From positions 9,114,001 to 9,178,000 of the forward strand of contig NZ_CP082164.1 in assembly GCF_023101685.1 (NCBI RefSeq): a stretch of DNA of 64,000 bases. Reading direction: 5' to 3'. The notes beneath the pieces are model-generated. The model saw only the letters and a list, made by a program, of their open reading frames with translations, did not search any database and was not told the origin of the DNA. Source of the stretch: Bradyrhizobium sp. 186 (GTDB taxonomy: Bacteria; Pseudomonadota; Alphaproteobacteria; Rhizobiales; Xanthobacteraceae). Positions 33,261 to 43,042 of the stretch are shown here, piece by piece; position 1 is the first letter of the stretch; the number at the start of each line of letters is the position of its first letter. Position numbers and translations under genes: made by a program.

Positions 33261-34850
33261 TCAGAACGTCAGCGCCTTGACCTGCTTGACCTGCGGCAGG
33301 GCCTGCACCTTGGCGAGCACCTCGGCCGGCACGGGGCCGTCGACCTCGATCAGCGCGATGGCATCGCTGCCGGGCGCGGCGCGGCCGAGATGGAAGGTCG
33401 CGATGTTGATCTTGGCGTCGCCGAGCAGGCTTGCGAACTTGCCGATGAAGCCCGGCTTGTCCTCGTTGGTCACGTAGATCATCGACTTGCCGAACTCGGC
33501 GTCGACGCGAATGCCCTTGATGTCGACGAGCCGCGGCTTGCCGTCGTGATAGACGGTGCCCGAGACCGAACGCTCCTGGCGCTCGGTGGTGACGGTGACG
33601 GTGATCAGGCTCTCATAGTCGCTTTGGGCGGCGCGCACGATCTCGTCGACCACCATGCCGCGCTCCTTGGCGACGACCGGCGCGGACACCACGTTGACTT
33701 CGCCCAGCATCGGCCGCAGCAGGCCCGACAGCACGGCGGAGGTGATCGCCTTGATCTTCATCTCGGCGACGTGGCCCTCATAGGTGATCTGCACCTTGAG
33801 GATGCCGGACTCGGTGAGCTGGCCGGCAAACGAGCCGAGCTTCTCGGCGAGCGCGATGAACGGCTTCAGCTTCGGCGCCTCTTCCGCCGTGATCGAGGGG
33901 AAGTTGACGGCATTCGAGATCGCGCCGGTAAGCAGATAGTCCGACATCTGTTCGGCGACCTGGAGCGCGACGTTCTCCTGCGCTTCGGTGGTGGACGCCC
34001 CGAGATGCGGCGTGCAGATCACGTTGGGATGGCCGAACAGCACGTTCGAGGTCGCGGGCTCCTCGACGAAGACGTCGAAAGCGGCGCCCGCGATGTGCTT
34101 GGAGTTCAGCGCGTCGATTACCGCCTGCTCGTCGACCAGGCCGCCGCGGGCGCAGTTGATCAGGCGCACGCCCTTCTTCATCTTGGCGATCGCGGCTGCG
34201 TCGATGATGTTCCTGGTCTTCTCGGTGAGCGGGGTGTGCAAAGTGATGAAGTCGGCGCGCTTGAGCAGGTCGTCGAGCTCGACCTTCTCGACGCCGATGT
34301 CCTTGGCGCGCTCCGGCGACAGGAACGGATCGAAGGCGACGACCTTCATGCGCAGGCCGAGCGCGCGGTCGGCGACGATCGAGCCGATGTTGCCGCAACC
34401 GACCACGCCGAGCACCTTGCCGGTGATCTCGACGCCCATGAAGCGGTTCTTCTCCCACTTGCCGGCCTGGGTCGAGGCGTCGGCCTGCGGGATCTCGCGC
34501 GCCAGCGCCAGCATCAGGGTGACGGCGTGCTCGGCGGTCGTGATCGAATTGCCGAACGGCGTGTTCATCACGATGATACCCTTGGCGGTCGCCGCGGGGA
34601 TCTCGACGTTGTCGACGCCGATACCGGCGCGACCGATCACCTTGAGGTTGGTTGCCTTCTCCAGGATCTTGGCCGTCGCCTTGGTCGCGGAGCGGATCGC
34701 AAGGCCGTCGTAATTGCCGATGATCTCGGCGAGCTTGTCCTTGTCCTTGCCGAGATTGGGCTGGAAGTCGACCTCGACGCCGCGATCCTTGAAGATCTGC
34801 ACGGCGGCGGGAGAGAGCGCGTCGGAAATGAGAACTTTGGGTTTGGTCAT
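33261..34850 (-). CDS. serA: D-3-phosphoglycerate dehydrogenase
   Basis: The 529-residue length is that of the long, two-domain-tail SerA type. The NAD-binding loop is VVGCGNIGSIVADRALGL. Catalytic residues appear in INCARGGLVDE (Arg), AFDVFVEEP (Glu) and VICTPHLGAST (His). The C-terminal part has an intervening domain and an ACT domain (MIYVTNEDKPGFIGKFASLL) for possible serine feedback. It oxidises 3-phosphoglycerate to 3-phosphohydroxypyruvate, the first step of serine synthesis. It lies 119 bp after serC on the same strand and is likely co-transcribed with it from the serC leader. Confidence 0.97.
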   Translation of the reverse strand: MTKPKVLISDALSPAAVQIFKDRGVEVDFQPNLGKDKDKLAEIIGNYDGLAIRSATKATAKILEKATNLKVIGRAGIGVDNVEIPAATAKGIIVMNTPFGNSITTAEHAVTLMLALAREIPQADASTQAGKWEKNRFMGVEITGKVLGVVGCGNIGSIVADRALGLRMKVVAFDPFLSPERAKDIGVEKVELDDLLKRADFITLHTPLTEKTRNIIDAAAIAKMKKGVRLINCARGGLVDEQAVIDALNSKHIAGAAFDVFVEEPATSNVLFGHPNVICTPHLGASTTEAQENVALQVAEQMSDYLLTGAISNAVNFPSITAEEAPKLKPFIALAEKLGSFAGQLTESGILKVQITYEGHVAEMKIKAITSAVLSGLLRPMLGEVNVVSAPVVAKERGMVVDEIVRAAQSDYESLITVTVTTERQERSVSGTVYHDGKPRLVDIKGIRVDAEFGKSMIYVTNEDKPGFIGKFASLLGDAKINIATFHLGRAAPGSDAIALIEVDGPVPAEVLAKVQALPQVKQVKALTF

Positions 34851-34925
34851 GGATTTGATCCTCTACCTTGCCTGAAACGAGGGCGGCCTTCGACCTAACT
34901 AGGTTGATGTCTCGGAGCGGTTTCT

Positions 34926-34956
34926 TCTCCCTCTCCCCGTACTTACGGGGAGAGGC
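34926..34956. repeat. Palindromic repeat between serC and serA
   Basis: CCTCTCCCCGTACTTACGGGGAGAGG is a near-perfect inverted repeat of the same type as that at 31.66 kb. In the transcript it would form a stable hairpin between the two serine genes. Confidence 0.8.
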
Positions 34957-34969
34957 CAAGAAAGAAAAC

Positions 34970-36142
34970 TTACGCCGCTTTCGGCAGCACGGCCTTGGTC
35001 TCGGCGAAGGCCCAGTCGATCCACTGGGTCAGGAGCTCGACGTCCTTCGCCTCGACGGTGGCGCCGCACCAGATGCGCAGGCCGGCCGGCGCATCGCGGT
35101 AGTAGGCGAAGTCGAAGCCTGCGCCTTCCTTCTCGACCAGCGCGACCAGCTTCTTGCAGAAGTCGGCCTGCGCATCCACCGAGAGCGAGGTGATCGTGGG
35201 ATCGGTGAACTTCAGGCACACCGACGTGTTGGAGCGGATCGAAGCGTCCTTGGCCAGGAAGTCGATCCAGGGCGTCTTCGCCTTCCAGTCGGCGAGCACC
35301 TTGGTGTTGGCGTCGGCGCGCGCGATCAGCGCCTTGAGGCCGCCGATCGACTTGGCCCAGTTCAGCGCGTCGAGATAATCCTCGACGCACAGCATCGAGG
35401 GCGTGTTGATGGTTTCGCCGACGAAGATGCCCTCGTTGATCTTGCCGCCCTTGGTCATGCGGAAGATCTTTGGCAGCGGCCAGGCCGGCTTGTAGGTCTC
35501 GAGCCGCTCCACCGCACGGGGCGACAGGATCAGCATGCCGTGGGCGGCCTCGCCGCCGAGCGCCTTCTGCCAGGAGAAGGTGACGACGTCGAGCTTGGCC
35601 CAGTCGAGGGCTTGCGCGAACGCCGCCGAGGTGGCGTCACAAATGGTCAGGCCTTCGCGAGTCGCGCTGATCCAGTCGGCGTTCGGCACGCGCACACCGG
35701 AGGTGGTGCCGTTCCAGGTGAAGACGACGTCACTGTTCTGATCGACCTTGGAAAGATCCGGAATTTCACCATAGGCGGCGTTGAGCTTGGTGACGTCCTT
35801 GAGCTTCAATTCCTTGACGATATCGCTGACCCAGCCTTCGCCGAAGGATTCCCAGGCGAGCGTGGTGACGGGCCGCGCGCCCAGCATCGACCACAGCGCC
35901 ATCTCGACCGCGCCGGTATCGGAGGCCGGCACGATGCCGATGCGGTAATCGGCGGGCACCTCGAGCACTTCGCGCGTCAAATCGATCGCAAGCTTGAGCT
36001 TGGTCTTGCCGACTTTCGCGCGATGCGAACGGCCGAGCGCTGCGTCCTTGAGATTTTGGGCGTTCCAACCGGGGCGTTTGGCGCAGGGGCCGGAGGAAAA
36101 ATGCGGCACGTTCGGCCGCGAGGCGGGCTTCGCTACAGTCAT
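34970..36142 (-). CDS. serC: Phosphoserine aminotransferase
   Basis: The 390-residue protein has the alphaproteobacterial SerC start ([18 protein letters not shown]). The PLP-binding Lys lies in [20 protein letters not shown], with [13 protein letters not shown] and [10 protein letters not shown] as cofactor contacts. It converts 3-phosphohydroxypyruvate plus glutamate to phosphoserine. The gene starts immediately after the serC RNA motif and precedes serA. Confidence 0.97.
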   Translation of the reverse strand: MTVAKPASRPNVPHFSSGPCAKRPGWNAQNLKDAALGRSHRAKVGKTKLKLAIDLTREVLEVPADYRIGIVPASDTGAVEMALWSMLGARPVTTLAWESFGEGWVSDIVKELKLKDVTKLNAAYGEIPDLSKVDQNSDVVFTWNGTTSGVRVPNADWISATREGLTICDATSAAFAQALDWAKLDVVTFSWQKALGGEAAHGMLILSPRAVERLETYKPAWPLPKIFRMTKGGKINEGIFVGETINTPSMLCVEDYLDALNWAKSIGGLKALIARADANTKVLADWKAKTPWIDFLAKDASIRSNTSVCLKFTDPTITSLSVDAQADFCKKLVALVEKEGAGFDFAYYRDAPAGLRIWCGATVEAKDVELLTQWIDWAFAETKAVLPKAA

Positions 36143-36144
36143 AA

Positions 36145-36217
36145 TCTACCCTTCCAGATAGTGAGCCTCCCGTTGGGGGGAGGTGTCCCGCCGCGGCTGA
36201 TACGGGAAACGGGTAGA
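36145..36217 (-). ncRNA. serC leader RNA motif (structured 5' UTR)
   Basis: On the minus strand, TCTACCC (36217-36211) pairs with GGGTAGA (36151-36145) to close the element. Inside are CCCGTAT...GCGGG and the hairpin CCTCCC-CCCAAC-GGGAGG, joined by GACA. Order and sequence match the serC motif described upstream of serC in alphaproteobacteria. Its 3' strand ends only a few nucleotides before the serC ATG, so it could control ribosome access. Confidence 0.75.
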
Positions 36218-36221
36218 CCAG

Positions 36222-36428
36222 TCAAGGAAGTTCCGGCACCTCTCGGTCGGGAGATGGCGCCTCCGGTGCGAGATCCGGGGATTCCACTGCGGCGAGCGCG
36301 TTCAGCAGGTCCGTCGCCTCGCTGATCAATTGCGCGGCGCGGCGGCGGCTGCCGACTTTCAAAATGCACTTGTCATTGGCCTGCACAACGTAGTCGTTGC
36401 CGACCTTGATCATCGAATAGCTTGTCAT
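36222..36428 (-). CDS. Small conserved protein of unknown function upstream of serC
   Basis: The start MTSYSMIKVGNDYVVQANDK at 36428 is chosen over an ATG at 36494 because the earlier codons look unconstrained. The 68-residue protein has a beta-hairpin-like start (YVVQANDKCILKVGS), a helix (RRRAAQLISEATDLLNALAA) and an acidic Pro-rich tail. No family is recognised. Its stop lies 5 bp from the serC leader, so the serC promoter must be inside or upstream of it. Confidence 0.65.
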   Translation of the reverse strand: MTSYSMIKVGNDYVVQANDKCILKVGSRRRAAQLISEATDLLNALAAVESPDLAPEAPSPDREVPELP

Positions 36429-36586
36429 CGAAATCCCCGAACCGACCGAGCTCGGTGTCCGACGCTCCCGTAGCACCGTTCGTTCCTGGAACAACGTGAA
36501 CGACGGCTGGGTAGTTTACCGGCTCTTAATATGAACGAATGCGCGATCTGAATTTGCTGATCGCGCAACGGCCGCGACGAGCTGCC

Positions 36587-37051
36587 TCAAAAGCGGACAG
36601 TCATGCCGACATGACTCGCTGCAAATCCAAGCCGCTTGTAGAAGCGCTGCGCATCGACGCGGCTCGCATGCGTCAGCAATTCGACCAGATTGCAGCCCCG
36701 TGCTTTCGCTTCCGCGACAGCCCATTGCACCAATTGCTCGCCGATGCCGCGGCTGCGACAGTCGGAAGCAACGCGGACGTCTTCGAGCAGACCGCGCGAG
36801 CCGCCTTGCGAGCTGATGCCGGGCAGGATAGCGAGTTGCAGGCAGCCGACCACCCTGCCCTCGCTCTCCGCGACGACGAGCTGGAGATTGAAATCGCGCT
36901 CGATCCGCTCGAAGGCTTCATAGTAGGACGCAGGCAGCGGATCCTCCACCCGCTCGCGGGCGCGCCCAAGGTGATCGTCGGCGAGCATTGCGACGATCGC
37001 GGCGACGTCGTCGCGGCGCGCGGGGCGAATGGAGACGGACTTGTCGTTCAT
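36587..37051 (-). CDS. GNAT-family N-acetyltransferase
   Basis: The 154-residue protein shows the GNAT fold: SIRPARRDDVAAIVAMLADD at the start, the central strand VVGCLQLAIL, the acetyl-CoA loop SRGIGEQLVQWAVAEAKARG, and the last motif DAQRFYKRLGFAAS. Substrate unknown. It ends a run of leftward genes, with the GST gene 15 bp upstream. Confidence 0.9.
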   Translation of the reverse strand: MNDKSVSIRPARRDDVAAIVAMLADDHLGRARERVEDPLPASYYEAFERIERDFNLQLVVAESEGRVVGCLQLAILPGISSQGGSRGLLEDVRVASDCRSRGIGEQLVQWAVAEAKARGCNLVELLTHASRVDAQRFYKRLGFAASHVGMTVRF

Positions 37052-37066
37052 TCAGATACTCCAGAC

Positions 37067-37657
37067 TCAACGCGCCGGCGCAAGACCAAGATAGGCCTCG
37101 GCTTCGCCGATCCAGCGCCGCACGTCCGCATAGCGGCCGAGATCGAAGCCGCCTTCATGCGCGACACGCGTATAGGCCAGCAGCGAGACGTCAGCGAGCG
37201 AAATCAGGTCACCGGCGAGGAAGCGGCTCGCCGCAAGATGTTGCTCCATGCGGTCGAGCGCCGCATAGCCGCGCTTGACCTTCTCCGGATCGAGCTCGGA
37301 GACGTCCTTGCCGAGATAGACCAGCTGGAAGCGGCACACTGCGATATAGGGCTCGTGGCTGTACTGCTCCCAGAACAGCCATTCGTCCATCTTGGCGGCA
37401 GTGAAGGCGTCGTGCGGGATGAGCGTGCTGCCGCGCGCGAGATAGCGGATGATGGCATTGGACTGCGCCAGCGTGCGGCCGTCGTCGAGCTCGACGGTCG
37501 GGACCTGGCCGGCGCCGTTCATCTTCAGGAATTGCGGCGTGCGCGTCTCGCCCTTGCGCGTATCGATGTCGATCCAGTCGTAGGTCAATGCGAGCTTGTC
37601 GCAGACCCACTTCACCTTCAGACAATTTCCGGAGTTGATATCGCCGTAGATCTGCAT
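37067..37657 (-). CDS. Glutathione S-transferase family protein
   Basis: The start MQIYGDINSGNCLKVKWVCD at 37657 gives 196 residues. The thioredoxin-like N-terminal domain has the cis-Pro and glutathione-contact motif GAGQVPTVELDDGRTLAQSN. The helical C-terminal domain ends with FLAGDLISLADVSLLAYTRV, including the N-capping box Asp. It is likely involved in detoxification with glutathione and is probably co-transcribed with the GNAT gene. Confidence 0.92.
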   Translation of the reverse strand: MQIYGDINSGNCLKVKWVCDKLALTYDWIDIDTRKGETRTPQFLKMNGAGQVPTVELDDGRTLAQSNAIIRYLARGSTLIPHDAFTAAKMDEWLFWEQYSHEPYIAVCRFQLVYLGKDVSELDPEKVKRGYAALDRMEQHLAASRFLAGDLISLADVSLLAYTRVAHEGGFDLGRYADVRRWIGEAEAYLGLAPAR

Positions 37658-37727
37658 CGCCGCTCCTTCACGAAGCGACACAGCATCAGGGCTAAACGGT
37701 CCTGTCAACGGCTGGCAAACGCCGCAC

Positions 37728-38615
37728 TCAGAACTTGTAGCCGAGCCCGAGACGCGCGTTGTTCAGCGTCACCGACGTGTTCATGACGGGAGAGAATTTC
37801 ACGTATTCGTATTCCACCCGTGCGAACAATCCTTCCCACAAGCAATATTCCAGTCCGAAACCGGCGGTCCAGCCGACCACGAAATTGTTGGTCCTGTGCT
37901 GAGACTGCGTCTGCGACTGCGCCGGAACGTCCATCGGCGTTCCGGTGATTGTGATGACGTTGCCCAATCCATCCGTCACCGTCGCATCCTGACGCAGCTT
38001 CACATCGCTCGTCACGGTGCGGGAGACGTCCATGCGGCCTAGCGCCGCGCCGGCGAACATGTAAGGCATGAAATCGCCGCCGTCCCAACCCACGCGCCCG
38101 CGGAGCGTGACCATGTCCTTGACCTGCGCCGCGGCGGTGCCGGTCAATGTCGTGAGATAGTGGTTAGTCACGCCGGTGGGCTGGACGTCGCCAGGCGGGT
38201 TGACGATATCGAGCGAGTTGGAGCCCGACGTCGACGTGGAAATCTTGTTGAAATAGCTATAGGTGCCCTCGAGACCTAGAACGGCATCGTACCATTGCCA
38301 GTTGCGCCCGAGGAAGGCTCCGAAATTGGTGCTTTGCGTCGTAGTCTTGTTCATGAGCGACCACGTCGACGTTGGCTGCTGGAGCACGCTGTCGCGGAAG
38401 ATGAAGTTGGTCAGTCCGACGACGCTTTGGCTGAAGTCGGTCGACGCGGACGAGTAGCCGACGGTGCCGCCGGCATAGACGCCATCCCAGTTGTGCGACG
38501 TCTTCGACAGGCCGTCGGTGAAGCCGCCGCGCAGGATGGGCAGATCGGGCATATCGGCCGCTTGCGCGGCAGACCCCGTCCCCAACATCGCCGCCGCCAA
38601 CATCAGCCTACGCAT
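37728..38615 (-). CDS. Outer-membrane beta-barrel protein, Omp25/RopB-like
   Basis: A signal peptide (MRRLMLAAAMLGTGSAAQAA) is followed by a barrel of alternating beta strands (WDGVYAGGTVGYSS, NWQWYDAVLGLEGTYSYF, MVTLRGRVGWDGGDFMPYMF). It ends NARLGLGYKF, the aromatic-terminated last strand recognised by the BAM complex. The 295-residue length and start fit the Omp25-like porin family of rhizobia. A second, different barrel gene follows upstream at 38784-39614. Confidence 0.88.
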   Translation of the reverse strand: MRRLMLAAAMLGTGSAAQAADMPDLPILRGGFTDGLSKTSHNWDGVYAGGTVGYSSASTDFSQSVVGLTNFIFRDSVLQQPTSTWSLMNKTTTQSTNFGAFLGRNWQWYDAVLGLEGTYSYFNKISTSTSGSNSLDIVNPPGDVQPTGVTNHYLTTLTGTAAAQVKDMVTLRGRVGWDGGDFMPYMFAGAALGRMDVSRTVTSDVKLRQDATVTDGLGNVITITGTPMDVPAQSQTQSQHRTNNFVVGWTAGFGLEYCLWEGLFARVEYEYVKFSPVMNTSVTLNNARLGLGYKF

Positions 38616-38730
38616 TGCAACGCTCCATCGAACTCGAACTTTCGCTCGTGATCATGGCTCGTTAACCTTAACCAATGGTTGCGCCGGAGGCTTTCGTCAC
38701 CGTCGAGCAATGAAAAATACGCAAAGCAAA

Positions 38731-38756
38731 ACGGCGCGGGAAAATCCCGCGCCGTT
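38731..38756 (-). terminator. Hairpin terminator after second barrel gene
   Basis: ACGGCGCGGGA and TCCCGCGCCGT form an 11-bp stem with a small AAA loop. On the minus strand it is followed by TTTTG, 28 bp past the stop. Confidence 0.85.
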
Positions 38757-38783
38757 AAGACGTCTTAAGCGATGGAGCTGCGA

Positions 38784-39614
38784 TCAGCCCTTGGTGACGA
38801 GCGGCGGCATGTAGGCCGGCGGGCTGTTGAGCTCCCAGCGCACGCCGAGCTTCACGTCGTGCGAGGTGATGTCCTTGACCTTGATCGTGGACGCGCCGGA
38901 GATGCTGTTGTCGTAGGCGCGGAAGTTGCCGGGCGCCGCATCGCCGAGATCCATGTAGCTGTAGGCCAGTTCGACCGTGAAGCCGGGGCTGACCTTGTAG
39001 GCGAGACCGGCATGGGCGGCCCAGGCGAGGTTCCACTTCCCGTTGTCGGCGAAGTAGGTCACGCTGTTGGAGGGCACGCCGGCAGCGATCTGCACGCCAT
39101 CGTCACGGAAGCCGCTGAGCTTGTTGTAGGAGCCGCCGACACCGGCGCCGATGAACGGCGTGATACACCACCAGGTGCCGAGATCGACATAAGCGTTGGC
39201 CATAACGACCCACTCGGACTTGCTGCCGCTATAATTGTCAGACCCGACAAAGCCGGGCGCAATGACGTTGTCCGCGCCGTGCAAATTGGCCTTGCCGCGA
39301 TACTGGCCGATCACGTCGGCGCGGAACCAGTTGTTGAAGCGATAGCCGACGCCGAGGTCGAACAGCGGCGAAGAGTCGAAGCCGAGACCCACGGTCTGGG
39401 TCGGGAATGCCTGCGCGGTCGCGCTGTCGATGCGCTTGGCGCTCTGATTGGTCATGCCGACGTCGCCGCGCAGATACCAGCCGCCGAAGTCGGCGGGGGG
39501 CGCCGGCGGCGCGTACATCGGAGGCGGTGCGGCGATCGGCATATCGGCGGCGAACGCCATCGACGAAATCAGGGTTGCCGCACCCGCGGCAAGGAGAGAC
39601 TTAACGCTACGCAT
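38784..39614 (-). CDS. Outer-membrane beta-barrel protein
   Basis: A signal peptide (SLLAAGAATLISSMAFAADM) is followed by a Pro-rich spacer (PIAAPPPMYAPPAPPADFGG) and then barrel strands (WYLRGDVGMTNQ, LFDLGVGYRFNNWFRADVIG, WVVMANAYVDLGTWWCITPF, PGFTVELAYSYMDLGDAAPG). It ends in a C-terminal region with VKLGVRWELN. The family is common in Bradyrhizobium, often in many copies. Likely structural or porin-like; no specific ligand can be named. Confidence 0.88.
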   Translation of the reverse strand: MRSVKSLLAAGAATLISSMAFAADMPIAAPPPMYAPPAPPADFGGWYLRGDVGMTNQSAKRIDSATAQAFPTQTVGLGFDSSPLFDLGVGYRFNNWFRADVIGQYRGKANLHGADNVIAPGFVGSDNYSGSKSEWVVMANAYVDLGTWWCITPFIGAGVGGSYNKLSGFRDDGVQIAAGVPSNSVTYFADNGKWNLAWAAHAGLAYKVSPGFTVELAYSYMDLGDAAPGNFRAYDNSISGASTIKVKDITSHDVKLGVRWELNSPPAYMPPLVTKG

Positions 39615-39840
39615 TGGCTTCGTCCTTTTGGCCGGTGAGGCAAATACGGCGCCTCACGTTCTGGAAACTCACGGACCGGACGATGGCAGCAAATGTTTAA
39701 GCGCCGCTTAACCCTAATTTTTAAGGTTGATTTTTTCTCACCACACACGCGGATGCGGCAGGAGCGTTGCAAAATTGCGGCGCCCGCGCGCCGCAATTGC
39801 TAACGATCCATGAAGGTGGGGTGCTGCGAGAGAGGATGCG

Positions 39841-41145
39841 TTAACGCGCGTGCCGCGGCAGCTTCGGCAAGAACACCGCGAGCAGGCCGATCGCCGGAAG
39901 GTAGGCGCAGACCTGGTAGACGAACTCGATCGAGGTGTGATCGGCGAGCTTGCCGAGCACGGCCGCGCCCAGGCCACCGATGCCGAAGGCGACGCCGAAG
40001 AACACGCCTGAGATCATGCCGAAGCGGTGCGGCACCAACTCCTGCGCGAACACGATGATCGACGACGTCGTCGAGGAGATGATCAGGCCGATGATGACGC
40101 TGAGCACCGCGCTGCCGGCGAGCCCTGCATAGGGCAGCGCCAGCGTGAACGGCAGCGCGCCGAGGATCGAGATCCAGATCACGATCTTGCGGCCGAAGCG
40201 GTCGCCGAGCGGTCCGCCGAGAAACGCGCCGACCGCGTTCGCCGCGAGGAAGATGAAGAGATATATCTGCGCGGCCTGCGTCGACACGCCGAAACGGTCG
40301 ATCAGGTAGAAGATGTAGTAGCTCGACAGGCTCGACACGTAGAGCTGTTTTGAGAACAAAAGCGCCACCAGTACGGCAAGCGCGACCGCGACGCGGCGCG
40401 AATTCGGCGCGTCCGGATGGGCGTGCGCCACCGCGGTCTTCTTCGCCTTGATCTGCGGTTCATACCAGCGGCCGATGCGCCAGAGGATGACGATCGCGAG
40501 GAACGCGATCGAGGAGAACCAGGCGATGCTGCCCTGCCCGAACGGCACGACGATGAGCGCGGCCAATATCGGCCCCATCGAGGTGCCGAAGCTGCCGCCG
40601 AGCTGGAACACCGATTGCGCAAAACCGTAGCGGCCGCCCGACGCAAGCCGCGCGATGCGCGCGGATTCGGGGTGGAACACCGCCGAGCCGAGACCGACTA
40701 GGGCGGCCGCAACGAGGATGACGAGATACTGATGCGCGGCGCTGAGCAGCAGCAGGCCGAAGAAGGTCGAGGCCATGCCGATCGACAGCGAATAGGGCTG
40801 CGCCTTCTTGTCGGTGTAGTGCCCGACCACCGGCTGAAGCAGCGAGGCCGTGAACTGGAAGGCCAGCGTGATCATGCCGATCTGCGCGAAGTCGAGCGCG
40901 TAGGTGTCCTTCAGGATCGGATACACCGAGGCGATCAGCGACTGCATGGTGTCGTTGAGGAAGTGCGAGAAGCTGATGCCGGCGAGCACGATATAGGCCG
41001 GCCCCGCGGCCGCCTTGACTACGGTCGCCTTGGCCGCGGCCGGCGCAACGTCGCTGACGACGACCGGCTCGGTCAGCGTTTCCTCGGAGACGACGACAGG
41101 CTTGTTCAATGGAGCGATCCCGGCAGGCGTGGCGAACCGCCGCAC
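39841..41145 (-). CDS. MFS transporter, Fsr-like
   Basis: Twelve hydrophobic segments are visible. The motif FSHFLNDTMQSLIASVYPIL at the first helix is characteristic of the fosmidomycin-resistance (Fsr) family, and GGPLGDRFGRKIVIW is the MFS loop motif between helices. The N-terminal 45 residues are a soluble Val/Ala-rich extension. The apparent start is GTG. Fsr homologues export small phosphonates and other compounds; the real substrate here is unknown. It starts 61 bp downstream of the glmM stop and may be its operon partner. Confidence 0.9.
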   Translation of the reverse strand: MRRFATPAGIAPLNKPVVVSEETLTEPVVVSDVAPAAAKATVVKAAAGPAYIVLAGISFSHFLNDTMQSLIASVYPILKDTYALDFAQIGMITLAFQFTASLLQPVVGHYTDKKAQPYSLSIGMASTFFGLLLLSAAHQYLVILVAAALVGLGSAVFHPESARIARLASGGRYGFAQSVFQLGGSFGTSMGPILAALIVVPFGQGSIAWFSSIAFLAIVILWRIGRWYEPQIKAKKTAVAHAHPDAPNSRRVAVALAVLVALLFSKQLYVSSLSSYYIFYLIDRFGVSTQAAQIYLFIFLAANAVGAFLGGPLGDRFGRKIVIWISILGALPFTLALPYAGLAGSAVLSVIIGLIISSTTSSIIVFAQELVPHRFGMISGVFFGVAFGIGGLGAAVLGKLADHTSIEFVYQVCAYLPAIGLLAVFLPKLPRHAR

Positions 41146-41206
41146 CCGCTAGTTACGATGCTGGCGGCGGCCAAACCACCGCCAATCGCCGATGGCTGGG
41201 ATGCGC

Positions 41207-42550
41207 CTAAGCCGCCGCCTGGCCGAGCGCGGAGACGATGGCGTCGACGACGTCCTCGACCAGGATACGGTCCTCGCCCTCGCCCATGACGCGGATCACA
41301 GGCTCGGTGCCGGAGGAGCGGATCAGCAGCCGGCCGTGGCCGTTGAGCCGGTTCTCGCCGTCGGAGATCGCCGACTTGACGTCGGAATCGTCGAGCGGCT
41401 TGCCACCCTTGTAGCGGACGTTCTTCAGGATCTGCGGCAGCGGATCGAAGCGGTGGCAGACCTCGGAGACGGGCCGGCGCAGCTTCTGCACCACCGCCAG
41501 CACCTGCAATGCAGCAACGAAGCCGTCGCCGGTGGTGGCATAGTCGGACAGGATGATATGGCCGGACTGCTCGCCGCCGAGATTGTAGCCGCCGTTCAGC
41601 ATCTGCTCGAGCACGTAGCGGTCGCCGACCGGCGTGCGCACGAGATCGAGCCCGTGCCCTTTCAGGAAACGCTCGAGCCCGAGATTGGACATCACGGTCG
41701 CGACGATACCGGGCCGCGACAGCCGTCCGTCTTCCTTCCAGCTTTGCGCGATCACTGCGAGCAACTGGTCGCCGTCGACGAGATGGCCGCGCTCGTCGAC
41801 CAGGATGACGCGATCCGCGTCGCCATCGAGCGCAATGCCGATGTCGGCGCGCATCTCGCGCACCTTCTTCGACAGCGCTTCCGGCGAGGTCGAGCCGCAT
41901 TCCTTGTTGATGTTGAAGCCGTCGGGCTCGACGCCGATCGGCACGACGTCCGCACCCAGCTCCCACAGCGCTTCGGGCACCACCTTGTAGGCGGCGCCAT
42001 TGGCGCAATCGACCACGACGCGCAGGCCATCCAGCGACAAATCGCGCGGCAGCGTGCGCTTGGCGAATTCGATGTAGCGGTCATGCACGCCGTCGATGCG
42101 GCGGGCGCGGCCGAGACTCGCGCTCTGCGCCAGCCGCTTGTCGAGGGATTCGTCCAGCAGCAACTCGATCTGCTTCTCGACGTCGTCGGAAAGCTTGAAG
42201 CCCTGCGGGCCGAACAACTTGATGCCGTTGTCCTCGAACAGATTGTGCGAGGCCGAGATCATGACGCCGAGATCGGCGCGCATCGACTTGGTCAGCATCG
42301 CGACCGCGGGCGTCGGCATCGGGCCGACCAGCAGCACGTCCATGCCGACGGAGGTGAAGCCCGCCACCATCGCATATTCGATCATGTAGCCGGACAGGCG
42401 CGTGTCCTTGCCGATCACGACCCGATGGCGGTGGTCACCGCGCTGAAACGCGAGGCCTGCGGCCTGGCCGACCTTGAGGGCGAGCTCCGGCGTGATCAGT
42501 CCGTTGGCACGGCCCCGAATCCCGTCAGTCCCGAAATATTTGCGGCTCAT
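41207..42550 (-). CDS. glmM: Phosphoglucosamine mutase
   Basis: The start [20 protein letters not shown] at 42550 gives 447 residues, the normal GlmM size. The phosphoserine loop is [16 protein letters not shown], the metal loop is [14 protein letters not shown], the substrate loop is [19 protein letters not shown] and the phosphate site is [13 protein letters not shown]. It interconverts glucosamine-6-phosphate and glucosamine-1-phosphate for UDP-GlcNAc, peptidoglycan and LPS synthesis. Essential core gene. Confidence 0.97.
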   Translation of the reverse strand: MSRKYFGTDGIRGRANGLITPELALKVGQAAGLAFQRGDHRHRVVIGKDTRLSGYMIEYAMVAGFTSVGMDVLLVGPMPTPAVAMLTKSMRADLGVMISASHNLFEDNGIKLFGPQGFKLSDDVEKQIELLLDESLDKRLAQSASLGRARRIDGVHDRYIEFAKRTLPRDLSLDGLRVVVDCANGAAYKVVPEALWELGADVVPIGVEPDGFNINKECGSTSPEALSKKVREMRADIGIALDGDADRVILVDERGHLVDGDQLLAVIAQSWKEDGRLSRPGIVATVMSNLGLERFLKGHGLDLVRTPVGDRYVLEQMLNGGYNLGGEQSGHIILSDYATTGDGFVAALQVLAVVQKLRRPVSEVCHRFDPLPQILKNVRYKGGKPLDDSDVKSAISDGENRLNGHGRLLIRSSGTEPVIRVMGEGEDRILVEDVVDAIVSALGQAAA

Positions 42551-42773
42551 GTGATCCCCCACACGGCAACCAGGAATTCCCGATACAACTACCGGATGCC
42601 TTACACGGCTCCACCATCCCTGATTACGCTCGGGTCTTATAAAGCGTTCGCAGCTAACTTGGCTTCAAAAAATATGATGAATCATTACGGAACCGAAGCC
42701 ACGGTCGTTCCGTTAAGCTATTGTTAACACTGAAACTCCCGCTTGGCCACCGATTTGAGGCCAGAGCTCGGTC

Positions 42774-43004
<231 letters not shown>

Positions 43005-43042
43005 CTAAATCTTCCGATGCAAGACGGGCCGGGGAAACGTTC

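Noticed and set aside
33117..34898. 593-codon open frame antisense to serA
   Set aside because: High-GC antisense shadow of a confident gene; no protein-family features.
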